Shown here in pieces: positions 23,327-32,451 of a stretch of DNA of 64,000 bases (within the stretch, counting starts at the first letter, position 1; every line of letters begins with the position of its first letter). The DNA comes from Caenispirillum bisanense (lineage in GTDB: Bacteria; Pseudomonadota; Alphaproteobacteria; Rhodospirillales; Rhodospirillaceae), in assembly GCF_900230255.1 (NCBI RefSeq), contig NZ_OCNJ01000014.1:1-64000 (forward strand). Reading direction: 5' to 3'. The notes beneath the pieces are model-generated. The model saw only the letters and a list, made by a program, of their open reading frames with translations, did no database searches and was not told the origin of the DNA. Both the position numbers and the translations under genes were made by a program.

Positions 23327-25000
23327 ATGGGCAGCCTCGCGAGATCGTCGGGCGGCGTCCACTTCTGGCGCCGGGAACACCCGCTGGTGGCGCTGCTGCG
23401 CCGCCTGGTGCAGACGGGCGCCGGGGCGGGCGGCATCGCCCTGTTCGGGGCCGTCATCGGCCTGATGGTGGCGGTGCTGCCGCTGCGGTTCCTTTACGTG
23501 CCCATCGTGGTGCTGGTGCTCATGGCGGCGCTGGTGCTGTGGGCCATGCCGGACCTGCGCCGGGTGCCGTCGCGCCTGACGCGGTGGGCGTTCTTCGTCT
23601 TCCTGCCGGTGCTGGCCTGCGTGCCGCCCTACATGGCCATCGACCCGCCGGCGCTGCCGTGGATCAGCCTGACGCGCGTCGCGCTGTTCTCGCTGATCCT
23701 GCTGTTCCTCATGGTGCTGGCCGGATCGTCCGACGCCCGCGGCGCCCTGCGCGCGACCTTGCGCGGCGGCGGCGTCGCCAGCGTCGCTTTCTATGCGGTC
23801 GCCTTCACCTTCTTCCTGTCGATCTTTCTGTCCAACAGCGCCGCCACCTCCCTGAAGGCCTATGCGGATGCGGCCATCTACTGGTTCATCCCCTTCCTGG
23901 CGACGCTGCTGGTGGTGCGGTCGCACCGCGACGTGCAGATCGTCTATCGCCTGCTGGCGGCGAGCGCCATCTTCCTGCTCGCCATCGCGGCGGTGGAGTT
24001 CGTGTGGCAGCAGCGGGTGTTCCTGCGCATCCTGCCCGGCAGCCTGATCGCCAGCGACCCGGTGATGTACGAGGTGCTCTCGCGCGCCAACTTCCGCAAC
24101 GGCATCTACCGCGTGTCGGCGAGCTTCCTGGTGCCGCTGTCCTACGCCGAGTTCCTGGCGCTCATCTCGCCGGTGTTCCTCTACATGGTGCTCTACGGCG
24201 AGAAGCTGGTGTGGCGGTCGCTCGGCGTCCTCGCCTTCCTGTCGGCTTCGGCGGGCATCGTGCTGAGCGGCTCGCGCGGCGGCCTCATCAGTTACATCGC
24301 GGGGTGTGCGCTGTTCGTGTTCCTCTATGCGGTGCGCGCAGCCATGCGCAAGAAGGGCAGCTTGATCGGCCCGTTCCTGCTGTCGCTCTATGCCGTCGGG
24401 TCGGTGATGTTCGTCGGGCTGGTGTTCACCTGGCGGCGCCTCTACGTCATGATCTTCGGCGGCGGCGAGGCGGCGGGCAGCACCGAGGCCCGCATCATCC
24501 AGTGGGACATGGCGACGCCGCACATCATGGCGAACCCGGTCACCGGCCACGGCCTCGGCCTGGGGGCGGCGACGGTCGGCTTCACCACGCCCGCCGGCAC
24601 GCTGACGCTCGACAGCTACGCCATCACCCTGCTGGTGGAGACGGGCATTCTCGGCTTCGCGGCCTTCTTCCTGCTGGTGCTGGGGACGGCGGCGGCGGGG
24701 GCGCGGGCCTACCTGAAGCATCCCGAGGAGCGCGCCGCGCCGGTGCTGCCGCTGGCCTGTGGCCTCGCCGGTTTCGCCATCTACCGCATGGCGCTGTCGC
24801 AGACCGAGAACCACACCATCCTGTTCGTCTTCGTCGGCATCGTCGCCGCCATCGTCGCCCGCCTGAAGCACGAGGCGGCGGAGCGTGCGGCGGTGGAGGC
24901 GGCGCGCAAGGCGGCGGAACACCGCGCCCGCATCGACCGCCTGACGGCCCGCCGGCTGGCCTCGGCGGAAACCCTGTTCGGGCATCTGCCGAAGCCGTAG
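23327..25000 (+). CDS. O-antigen ligase/polymerase family (Wzy/WaaL-like)
   Basis: The 557-residue protein has about 11 predicted transmembrane helices and a large periplasmic loop before the last helices containing the Wzy_C-type segment SGSRGGLISYIAG and the conserved GHGLGLG motif after it. The family polymerises or ligates undecaprenyl-linked glycans at the periplasmic side. As final gene of block B, after the flippase and transferases, a polymerase role is most likely. A charged, alanine-rich tail of about 60 residues follows the last helix. Only 22 bases separate its stop from the convergent beta-helix gene. Confidence 0.85.
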   Translation: MGSLARSSGGVHFWRREHPLVALLRRLVQTGAGAGGIALFGAVIGLMVAVLPLRFLYVPIVVLVLMAALVLWAMPDLRRVPSRLTRWAFFVFLPVLACVPPYMAIDPPALPWISLTRVALFSLILLFLMVLAGSSDARGALRATLRGGGVASVAFYAVAFTFFLSIFLSNSAATSLKAYADAAIYWFIPFLATLLVVRSHRDVQIVYRLLAASAIFLLAIAAVEFVWQQRVFLRILPGSLIASDPVMYEVLSRANFRNGIYRVSASFLVPLSYAEFLALISPVFLYMVLYGEKLVWRSLGVLAFLSASAGIVLSGSRGGLISYIAGCALFVFLYAVRAAMRKKGSLIGPFLLSLYAVGSVMFVGLVFTWRRLYVMIFGGGEAAGSTEARIIQWDMATPHIMANPVTGHGLGLGAATVGFTTPAGTLTLDSYAITLLVETGILGFAAFFLLVLGTAAAGARAYLKHPEERAAPVLPLACGLAGFAIYRMALSQTENHTILFVFVGIVAAIVARLKHEAAERAAVEAARKAAEHRARIDRLTARRLASAETLFGHLPKP

Positions 25001-25022
25001 AGTGGATGAAGACGGAGGGGAC

Positions 25023-27050
25023 TTACTTCCCCGCCAGTTCTTCCAGCTCCGCCACCGGCATGACCCGGTCGGCGAGGCGCAGGGAGTCGATGCGGCCGTC
25101 GAGGAAGCGGCCGTGGATGCCGCCGATGGTCAGCGCCCGGTTCTCGACGGCAGCGAGGCGGCTGTCGAGGCCGGCGGCCTGCGCCACCTCCTGGCCGTCC
25201 ACACTCAGAACAGCCGTGCCGCGGCTGCCGTCGAAGGTCAGCACGACGCGATGCCACTCGGCTTCCGGACGCAGGGCGCCCTGGGCGACCATACGGGCGC
25301 GGTGGCCGTCGGCGCCGAACAGATGGACCACCAGCCCGCCGCGCACCAGCTCAACCCCGAAGGCCTGGTGCAACCAGACGAGGCGGGCGTCGCCGCTGCC
25401 TTCCAGCTTCACGTCGAAGGACAGCGTCAGGGCGTCGAGGCCGGAGAAGGCGGCGCCCGGCTCCACCACCACGGCGGTCTCGGCCCCGCCGGCGCCGAAG
25501 CGGGCGGCCTGGCCGTCGCGGCCGTCGGCGTAGGCCGGTTCGCCTTGCCAGCGGGCGGTGTTGCCGAGGCCCGAGGCGTCGGCGGTGTCGCCGTCGAAGG
25601 GCAGGGCGAGCAGCAGCGGCGTCATGGCTTCCACCGTCCGCCGCACCGGCGGCGCACCCTCGCGCATGAGGGTGACGACGTAGCGGCCGGGGCGGTCGTA
25701 GGTGTGGTCCACGGCGCGGCCCACCTTCTCCGTCCCGTCGCCGAGCGACCAGCGGAAGGCGGCGTCCTCGCCGCAGCTCTCGCAGTCGGCCCGCAGGGTG
25801 CGGCGCAGGGGCGCGGTGGCGGAGGTCTCCTCGCGGATGCCGACGTCGCCCAGGTCGAGCGCCTCGAACCGGCGGTGGGCGCCGGTTTCGGTGGCGAGGC
25901 CGCCGGGCAGGGGGCGCAGGTCGGAGATGTCGTGCACGGCGAAGGCATTGGCGAAGACCTCGCCATAGGGCACGGCCTCGTAGCCGCCGCCGGCGCGCCA
26001 GTGGATCAGCCGGGTGCCGTCCTCCAGCACGCGCACGGAGTCCTTCACCGTCAGGCGCGGCGTCAGGTTGCCTTCGAGCTGCACGGTGACGCTGTCGAGC
26101 ACGTTGAGGCCCGCGACCGTGCGGTCGGGCTTGCCGATCACGGTGTTGTTGCGCACCACCGCGTTACGCACGCCGCCGACAGTCAGGCCGTGGTAGGACG
26201 ACGAATAGACGATGTTGTCCTCGATGAGGAAGTTCTCGTTCAGGACGCCGGTCTCGCTGCGGATGAAGATGCCCTGGGTGCGGGTGCCCACCTCGATCAG
26301 CGTGTTGCCGCGGATCACCACGTTGCGGTTGGAGCCGGTGGTGCCGTTGGTCCAGAACTGGATGAAATCCTTGTGGTCGCCGCCCTTGCGCGGGTCGCCG
26401 TGCTGGATGGGGAAGGCGCCGAGGTCGTTGTTCTCGATCAGCGCGTCGGAGACGGCGGCGAAGTTCAAACCGTCGGAGCGGATGAAGCGCGCCGTGTTCT
26501 CGCGCACCACCAGCCCCTGGACGGTGTGGAAGACGGCGCAGCGCATGAGGTCGTGGCAGCGGTTGCCGGCGAAGACGATGGTGGCGCTGTCGCGCACGGC
26601 GGCGCCGATGCCGTCGTTGGTCAGATCACCGTCGACGCTGCCCGTCAGCGTCAGGCCGCGCACCTCGGCATACTGCACGTTGCGCAAAAGGAAGCCGGTG
26701 ATGGCGTCGCTGTGGCTCGGGCCGCCGGGCTCCAGGGTGTGGCGCACGGTGAAGTCGGCGAAGGCGAGGTTGCGGCTGTCCTTGACGTGCACCGAGGAAA
26801 ACACCGCCGGCCGCGCCGGATCGGCGGAGACGATGCGCGTCGGCGCGGTCGTGCTGCGGCCGTCGATGCGCAGGTCGCCGTAGTCGCCGGGCGCCAATGC
26901 GATGGTGCCGCCGTCCTCCAGCCGGTCGAGGGCGGCGCGCAGGCCGGCCGCGTCGGACACCTCGACGCGCGGCCCGGCCTCCTGCGCCGCGGCGGGTCCG
27001 GCGACGGCCGCCGCCGCCGCCAGGACGAGAAGCAGCCGCCGCCCCGCCAT
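25023..27050 (-). CDS. secreted right-handed beta-helix protein with PKD and LamG domains (polysaccharide-active candidate)
   Basis: The 675-residue protein has a Sec signal peptide (1-22, AAAQE). A parallel beta-helix follows (about 30-330, repeated NNxV/xNxI turns), then a PKD-like domain (410-475, WSLGDG) and a concanavalin/LamG domain (480-675). GGDHKDFIQFWTNG (223-236) and GTRTQGIFI (255-263) are shared almost word for word with the larger protein at 32452, so the two are paralogues. Beta-helix proteins of this kind are often polysaccharide lyases or epimerases, and the locus suggests the exopolysaccharide as substrate; catalytic residues cannot be assigned. Its start shares one base with the stop of the pyruvyl transferase gene. 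Confidence 0.82.
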   Translation of the reverse strand: MAGRRLLLVLAAAAAVAGPAAAQEAGPRVEVSDAAGLRAALDRLEDGGTIALAPGDYGDLRIDGRSTTAPTRIVSADPARPAVFSSVHVKDSRNLAFADFTVRHTLEPGGPSHSDAITGFLLRNVQYAEVRGLTLTGSVDGDLTNDGIGAAVRDSATIVFAGNRCHDLMRCAVFHTVQGLVVRENTARFIRSDGLNFAAVSDALIENNDLGAFPIQHGDPRKGGDHKDFIQFWTNGTTGSNRNVVIRGNTLIEVGTRTQGIFIRSETGVLNENFLIEDNIVYSSSYHGLTVGGVRNAVVRNNTVIGKPDRTVAGLNVLDSVTVQLEGNLTPRLTVKDSVRVLEDGTRLIHWRAGGGYEAVPYGEVFANAFAVHDISDLRPLPGGLATETGAHRRFEALDLGDVGIREETSATAPLRRTLRADCESCGEDAAFRWSLGDGTEKVGRAVDHTYDRPGRYVVTLMREGAPPVRRTVEAMTPLLLALPFDGDTADASGLGNTARWQGEPAYADGRDGQAARFGAGGAETAVVVEPGAAFSGLDALTLSFDVKLEGSGDARLVWLHQAFGVELVRGGLVVHLFGADGHRARMVAQGALRPEAEWHRVVLTFDGSRGTAVLSVDGQEVAQAAGLDSRLAAVENRALTIGGIHGRFLDGRIDSLRLADRVMPVAELEELAGK

Positions 27051-28258
27051 CACGCGGGCACCGGCTGCGGCGCGCCGGCCGGAACGGGGAAGCGCGCCAG
27101 CCGCTCCGCCAGATAGTCCTCGTAGACGTCGAGGCGCCGCTGGGCGATGCCGTTGGAGCGCACGGCCGCCTCGCGCAACTCCTCGCGCCGGTCGACGGCG
27201 GCGCGGCACAGGTCGAGCAACTCGCGCTCGCTCTGGCTGGTGACGTCGCCGATGAGTGGGTATTCGACGGAATTGAACACGCCGCGGAACTTGCGGCTGT
27301 AGGCCAGCGGGATCACCGCGACCCCCGACGACACGGCGGCGATGGTGGCGTGCATGCGCGACCCCGCCAGGATGTCGAGGCCGGAGATGTAGGACTTGGC
27401 CTCCGACGGCGAACGGAAGCGCGGCGCCACCTCGACGCCGGGGAACTTCTGCGCCAGGCGCTGCGAGGCGGCGTAGTCGTCCTCCACCGGCATGTGCTCG
27501 GGCACCACGTGGGGCACCAGCACCACCTTCACCTGCGGGATCTGCTGCAGCATGCCGATGAGGGCGTCGACGAACTGCGGATAGTCGCAGGCCAGGCCGA
27601 ACTGGTTGCGGCCGGTGTAGCCGCCGCTCAGCATGAGGCCGGACACGTTGAGGCCGAAGCGGATGGTGCCGTCGTTGACCGGCTGCGGGCGCTCGAACGG
27701 CAGGCGGAAGGCGACGTCCACCGTCTGCGGCGCGCCGGGGCGGCCGAGCTGCGCCAGGGCGTCGACGGACTCGGCGTCGCGGGCGAAGACTTCCTCCGAC
27801 CGCTTCACCAGCCGCTTCGCCTCGCGGATGGCGTAGCCCTGGCGGAAGGGGCCGATGGTCTGCGGGCTGAGCACCAGCGGCGTGCGGGTCGCCAGCGCCA
27901 CCTCCTTGCTCAGCGCGAGGCGCCAGAAGCGGCGCCAGCCGTAAAGGTCGGTGAAGCTGTCGCCGGCGCCGTTGTCGAACACGATGTCGCACGACGCGAT
28001 GCTCCGCCACAGCGGTGAGCCGGGCAGGAAGTCGCGCCAGCCGCCGACCAGGCTTTCCTCCACCGGCACGTCGGCAGGCGGGTAGTGCAGGCGGCCGTCG
28101 GGGCCGATGACGTGGAAGCGGACGCTGCGCCCCGCCCGCGCCGCGGCCTTCCGCAGCATGGCGATCTGGGCGATCGTCAGGGCGCCGACGCCCAGGTTCT
28201 CGTTGCGCAGGGAATGCCACAGCAGCCCGATGCGCAGCGCGCGCGGTTCGTCGATCAC
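27050..28258 (-). CDS. polysaccharide pyruvyl transferase family protein
   Basis: The 402-residue protein starts at a GTG preceded by GGAGGGACGAGG. It has the polysaccharide pyruvyl transferase layout: LLWHSLRNENLGVGALTIAQ at the N-terminus, a DNGAGDSFTD segment, LSPQTIGPF in the middle and LAGSRMHATIAA in the C-terminal nucleotide-binding half. These enzymes transfer pyruvate from phosphoenolpyruvate to a sugar as a ketal, giving the polymer acidic groups. Some family members act instead as GT-B-like sugar transferases, so the reaction is probable rather than proven. It lies between the HlyD adaptor and the beta-helix protein at the end of block C. Confidence 0.8.
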   Translation of the reverse strand: MIDEPRALRIGLLWHSLRNENLGVGALTIAQIAMLRKAAARAGRSVRFHVIGPDGRLHYPPADVPVEESLVGGWRDFLPGSPLWRSIASCDIVFDNGAGDSFTDLYGWRRFWRLALSKEVALATRTPLVLSPQTIGPFRQGYAIREAKRLVKRSEEVFARDAESVDALAQLGRPGAPQTVDVAFRLPFERPQPVNDGTIRFGLNVSGLMLSGGYTGRNQFGLACDYPQFVDALIGMLQQIPQVKVVLVPHVVPEHMPVEDDYAASQRLAQKFPGVEVAPRFRSPSEAKSYISGLDILAGSRMHATIAAVSSGVAVIPLAYSRKFRGVFNSVEYPLIGDVTSQSERELLDLCRAAVDRREELREAAVRSNGIAQRRLDVYEDYLAERLARFPVPAGAPQPVPA

Positions 28259-28343
28259 GATCCTCGTCCCTCCGATGTGCTGGTGATGTGCCGGCCAGCC
28301 GCAAGGCTGGCCGCACGTCAACGCATCGCGGAAGGGAAAGGTG

Positions 28344-30152
28344 TCACGGCTCCCGCAGGCTTTCGTCGAACACCCGCAGCACGGGGTAGAGGAAGTAGCT
28401 GAGGATGGTGCGCTTGCCGGCGTTCAGCTCGGCCACCGCCTTCATGCCGGGCAGCAGGCGGAAGTCCGGCCCCACCTTCTCCAGCGTCGCGTCGGTGATG
28501 TCGATGACCATGCGGTAGCCGACGCGGCGGTCCTGCTCCGGCAGGTCGTCGGTGCCCGGCGTGCGGTCGGTGACGATGTTGGGGCTGACCACCCGCAGGC
28601 GGCCTTCCAGGGTGCCGTGCTTCTGGAAGGGCAGGGCGTCGAGCTTGATGCGCACCGTCTGGCCCTCGTGCACGTTGGCGACGTCCTCGGGCTTCAGCAG
28701 GGCTTCCACCTGCAGGGTGTCGTCCAGCGGCGTCAGGGTGACCAGCGGCGTGCCCTGGTTCACCACCGCACCCGGCACCTGCTCGGCCACCGACAGCACG
28801 ACGGCGTCGGTCGGGGATTGCAGCGACACCAGGCTCGCCAGGCGCTGCGCCTTGGCGATTTCCTCGGTCACCGCCGCCAGCTCGTCGCGGGCCAGGGCGA
28901 GCTGGCGGGCGGCTTCCTCGTTGCGCTCGCTCAGGTAGACGGCGTTCTCCGATCGGATGGTCTCCATCTGACGCTGCAACTGGTCCACCGAGCGCGCCAG
29001 CCGCACCGCGTCGCGTTCCAGGGCCGCCCGGTTGCCGCGCGCCTCCAGCAGTTGCAGGCGCGAGCCCACGTTGTCGCGGTAGAGGCTGGAGCGCATCTTC
29101 TCCACGTCCTCGTAGATGGCGATCTGCGCCCGCACCGCCTGCAGTTCCTCGCGCGTGGTGGCGAGCTGGGCCTGCACCTCGGCCACCCGTGCCGCCGAGG
29201 TCTCGCGGCGGGCGGCGATGGCCTGGCGGCGGGTCTCGAACAGGGTGCGGTTGAGGCTGTCGAGGTCCGGATCGTCGGAGAACCGTGCCGGGGCGGTGCC
29301 GGCGATCTCGGCTTCCAGGCGGGCGATGCGGGCCTGCAGGTTGGCGCGTTCCTGCGTCGCCTTGTTGAGGTTGGCGTGGGCGAAGGTGGGGTCGAGGGTC
29401 GCCAGTTCCTGGCCCTTCTTCACCACGTCGCCGGTGCGCACGTGCATGGCGAGCAGAGTGCCGGTCTCCAGCGGCGCCACCACCGCCTGGCCCGACTGCG
29501 GCAGGACGCGGCCTTCGGCGATGACCACCATGTCGAGCTGGCCGTAGGCCGACCAGCCGACCAGCCCGGCGACGATGGCGATGAGCAGCACCAGCAGCGC
29601 CGGCGCCTGCCACGGCGTCGGGCGGTTCTCCAGCACCTCGATGTCGTCGAGCAGCAGCGCCCGCCGCGGCGGGGCGAGCCGGCGGCGGGCCTGCCAGTAG
29701 AGGCGGGTCGGCAGCCATTCCTTGCCGCGCGGCGCCCGGCGGCGGTCGTGGCTGCCGACGAAGGCGGCGGCGAGGTCCTGGCGGCGGGCGCTGTCGGCCT
29801 CTATGTCGACCTCCTCGGGCGACACCGTCGGCATGTGGGCGGCGGCGGCGATGTGCTCGTCGAAGTACTCCGGCCCCACCACCTGCACCAGCGAGCCGCG
29901 GGCGGCATAGGCGCTGCACCCCATGGGCTGGCCGCGGGCGCTGTCGACGTGGCCAGCCAGATCGCCCGGCCGGCAGATGCCGACCACGGTCAGGCGGCCG
30001 CCGGGGGCGATGCGGAACAGCATGATCTCGCCCGACAGCACCAGGAAGGCGGCGCCCGGCGCCTCTCCCTGGCGGAACAGCACCTCGCCCTCGGCGAGGG
30101 AGCGGACGAGACGGTCGCGGACCGGATCGGTCTGGATGAGGGTCGCGGTCAT
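28344..30152 (-). CDS. type I secretion HlyD-family adaptor with N-terminal cNMP-type domain
   Basis: The 602-residue protein has an unusual order. A cyclic-nucleotide-binding-like beta-barrel comes first (about 12-105, GEVLFRQGEAPGAAFLVLSGE), then a basic linker, one transmembrane helix (183-203) and a full periplasmic HlyD part. The latter holds a lipoyl-like half (RTGDVVKKGQEL), a long coiled coil (about 255-430) and a C-terminal beta-barrel (LPGMKAVAELNAGKRTILSYFLYP). The Arg that binds the cyclic phosphate in Crp-type sites is absent here. The adaptor bridges the ABC transporter to an outer-membrane channel. Its ATG is 1 base from the ABC gene's TAA. No TolC-like gene is present in the window. 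Confidence 0.88.
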   Translation of the reverse strand: MTATLIQTDPVRDRLVRSLAEGEVLFRQGEAPGAAFLVLSGEIMLFRIAPGGRLTVVGICRPGDLAGHVDSARGQPMGCSAYAARGSLVQVVGPEYFDEHIAAAAHMPTVSPEEVDIEADSARRQDLAAAFVGSHDRRRAPRGKEWLPTRLYWQARRRLAPPRRALLLDDIEVLENRPTPWQAPALLVLLIAIVAGLVGWSAYGQLDMVVIAEGRVLPQSGQAVVAPLETGTLLAMHVRTGDVVKKGQELATLDPTFAHANLNKATQERANLQARIARLEAEIAGTAPARFSDDPDLDSLNRTLFETRRQAIAARRETSAARVAEVQAQLATTREELQAVRAQIAIYEDVEKMRSSLYRDNVGSRLQLLEARGNRAALERDAVRLARSVDQLQRQMETIRSENAVYLSERNEEAARQLALARDELAAVTEEIAKAQRLASLVSLQSPTDAVVLSVAEQVPGAVVNQGTPLVTLTPLDDTLQVEALLKPEDVANVHEGQTVRIKLDALPFQKHGTLEGRLRVVSPNIVTDRTPGTDDLPEQDRRVGYRMVIDITDATLEKVGPDFRLLPGMKAVAELNAGKRTILSYFLYPVLRVFDESLREP

Positions 30153-30153
30153 G

Positions 30154-32346
30154 TTATTCCGCCGCCTCCAGGTGCTGGTTCTGCCGGTTCCACAGGCTGA
30201 GATAGAGGGCTGAGTCGCGCAGAAGGTCGCGGTGCGGCCCGACGGCCTGCACCTCGCCGCGGTCGAGCACGCAGATGGCGTCGCAATGCACCAGGCTCGA
30301 CAGGCGGTGCGACACGACGATCAGCGTGCGGCCCTCGGCGATGCGCGACAGGTTGGCCTGCACGATGGCCTCGCTTTCCGGGTCGAGCGCGCTGGTCGCC
30401 TCGTCGAAGATGAGGATGGGCGGCTGCACCAGCAGGGCGCGGGCGATGGCGAGGCGCTGGCGCTGCCCGCCCGACAGGTTGTGGGCGTTCTCTTCCAGCA
30501 TGGTGTCGTAGCCCTGCGGCAGGCGCTCGATGAACTCCGACGCCCCGGCCAGCTCCGCCGCCTCGTGCACTTCGAGCAGCGAGGCCGAGGGCTTGCCGAC
30601 GGCGATGTTCTCGCGCACCGAGCCGCGGAACAGGAAGCTGTCCTGCAGCACCACGCCGACGTTGCGGCGCAGGTGGCCGAGGTCGAACTCGCGGATGTCG
30701 ACGCCGTCGATGCGGATGGTGCCGGCACTCGGGGCATAAAGGCCCTGGATCAGGCGGGTGATGGTCGACTTGCCGGACCCGCTGCGGCCGACCAGGCCGA
30801 GGGTGGTGCCCGGCGGCACGTCGAAGGACACGCCGTCGAGCGCCTTGGCCTCGCTGGTCGGGTAGGCGAAGGTCACGTCCTCGAACCGCAGGCCGCCCTT
30901 GACCTTCGGCCGGGCGCCGCCGGTGGAGGCGCCGGCGGTTTCGGGGCGGCGGTTCATGATCTCGCCCAGCATGCGGATGGACAGCGAGGTCTGCTGGAAC
31001 TCGTTGACCAGCGCGACCAGCTGGCTCACCGGCTGGCTGACGCGGCCCGCCAGCATGTTGATGGCGACCAGCCCGCCGACGGTCAGGTCGCCGGCGAACA
31101 CCAGGCTCGCGCCGACCCAGATGATGGCGACCACCATCAGCTTCTCGATCAGGCCGACCAGGGCACGGGCGGAGATGGAGACCTTGGCGACGTCGTAGTG
31201 GCTCTGGATCGCCTCGGCGCTGCGGGCGCCCCAGACGCGCTGGAGCATGGGCTCGAGCGTCAGGGACTTGACCGTGCGCATGCCGTGGATGGCCTCCACC
31301 AGCAGGCTCTGGCGCTGGCCCTCGGCGTCGTAGAGGCGCATGAGGGCGCGGCGGAAGATGGGCAGCAGCACGAAGATCACCGCCGCCGAGGCCAGCGAGA
31401 AGGCGACGATGAGCGACGCCATGCGCACGTCGTACCAGAACAGCACCGGCACGAAGACGAACAGCGCCAGCATGTCGATGAGCGCGTTGATGAGCTTGTT
31501 CGACATGAACTCGCGGATCACTTCCGGCTGCTGCATGTGCTTGACCAGCACGCCCGACGCGCTCGTCTCGAAGAAGGGCAGGGGCAGCGACACCAGGTGG
31601 CCGAAGGTGCGCCGCGCCACCGTCGCGTCGATGCGGGTGGTGGCGTGCAGCAAAAGGGTGCCGCGCAGGTAGGTCATCATCGCCTCGAAGGCGACCACGC
31701 CGATGATGCCGAGGCCGAGCACGGCGAGTGTATCGCGCGCCTCGTGCAGCAGCACCTTGTCGATGACGATCTGGAAGAAGATGGGAATGCCGAGGCCGAG
31801 CAGCACCAGCGCCACCGAGGCCACCAGCACCTGCGTCATGGTGCGGCGCTCGCGGTGGAACAGCGGCAGGAACCAGCCGAGGCCGAAGCGGCGATCTTCC
31901 GACAGGGCGCCGGTGCGGCGGCGGACCAGGATCACCTGGCCGCCCCACACCCGTTCGAACTCTTCCCGCGTCAGGAACGTAAATGCACCGGGGTTGGCCA
32001 CGATGTCGACGATGGCGATTTCCTCGACCCCGTCGCCCGGCCGCTTGCGCACGCCCGACAGCACGACGCGGCGGCCGCGGCCGACCGTCGCGATGAAGGG
32101 AAACTCGTCGCCGAGGCGCATGAGTTCGCGCCACGTCAGCGTCGCCGCCTTGGCCTTGAAGCCGGCCTCGGTCAGCAGGCGCAGCAGCAGCTTGTCGCTC
32201 GGTTCCTGCTGCTGCAGACCGTACTGGCGGGCCAGCCCGTCGGCGGAGAGCGAAACACCGTGGTGCGCGGCAACTGCTGCGAGCACGTGCAGCCCCGACG
32301 GGGCCTGAGCCGGGACGGGTTCAAGCGCGGTCGGTGCGGGTTCCAT
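30154..32346 (-). CDS. type I secretion ABC transporter with degenerate C39-like N-domain
   Basis: The 730-residue half-transporter (HlyB type) has three parts. An N-terminal C39-like domain (about 15-140) has His20 where the protease cysteine would stand, so it should bind rather than cut cargo. A six-helix membrane domain follows (about 165-450). The ATPase carries Walker A GRSGSGKST (520-528), signature LSGGQ (624-628), Walker B ILIFDEA (644-650) and the switch His680. It works as a homodimer in the inner membrane with the adaptor gene directly downstream. The immediate upstream gene encodes a large beta-helix/LamG protein without a signal peptide, the obvious cargo. Confidence 0.9.
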   Translation of the reverse strand: MEPAPTALEPVPAQAPSGLHVLAAVAAHHGVSLSADGLARQYGLQQQEPSDKLLLRLLTEAGFKAKAATLTWRELMRLGDEFPFIATVGRGRRVVLSGVRKRPGDGVEEIAIVDIVANPGAFTFLTREEFERVWGGQVILVRRRTGALSEDRRFGLGWFLPLFHRERRTMTQVLVASVALVLLGLGIPIFFQIVIDKVLLHEARDTLAVLGLGIIGVVAFEAMMTYLRGTLLLHATTRIDATVARRTFGHLVSLPLPFFETSASGVLVKHMQQPEVIREFMSNKLINALIDMLALFVFVPVLFWYDVRMASLIVAFSLASAAVIFVLLPIFRRALMRLYDAEGQRQSLLVEAIHGMRTVKSLTLEPMLQRVWGARSAEAIQSHYDVAKVSISARALVGLIEKLMVVAIIWVGASLVFAGDLTVGGLVAINMLAGRVSQPVSQLVALVNEFQQTSLSIRMLGEIMNRRPETAGASTGGARPKVKGGLRFEDVTFAYPTSEAKALDGVSFDVPPGTTLGLVGRSGSGKSTITRLIQGLYAPSAGTIRIDGVDIREFDLGHLRRNVGVVLQDSFLFRGSVRENIAVGKPSASLLEVHEAAELAGASEFIERLPQGYDTMLEENAHNLSGGQRQRLAIARALLVQPPILIFDEATSALDPESEAIVQANLSRIAEGRTLIVVSHRLSSLVHCDAICVLDRGEVQAVGPHRDLLRDSALYLSLWNRQNQHLEAAE

Positions 32347-32451
32347 GGCGGGACCTGTCTATATGAAGCGATGTGTGAAAGGTGCGCGCCGGGCTGCCGC
32401 GGCGGCATCTGCCGCAGCAGCCGGACGTGCGTGACGCTAGTCGGCCGAAAC

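Noticed and set aside
21710-24985. 1091-residue open frame on minus across the acetyltransferase, GT2 and polymerase genes
   Set aside because: Antisense to three genes with family motifs; sequence is a low-complexity Arg/Gln/His mixture with no domain.
25002-27116. 704-residue open frame on plus opposite the beta-helix gene
   Set aside because: The minus-strand protein has a signal peptide and recognisable domains with a paralogue in the window; the plus frame has none.
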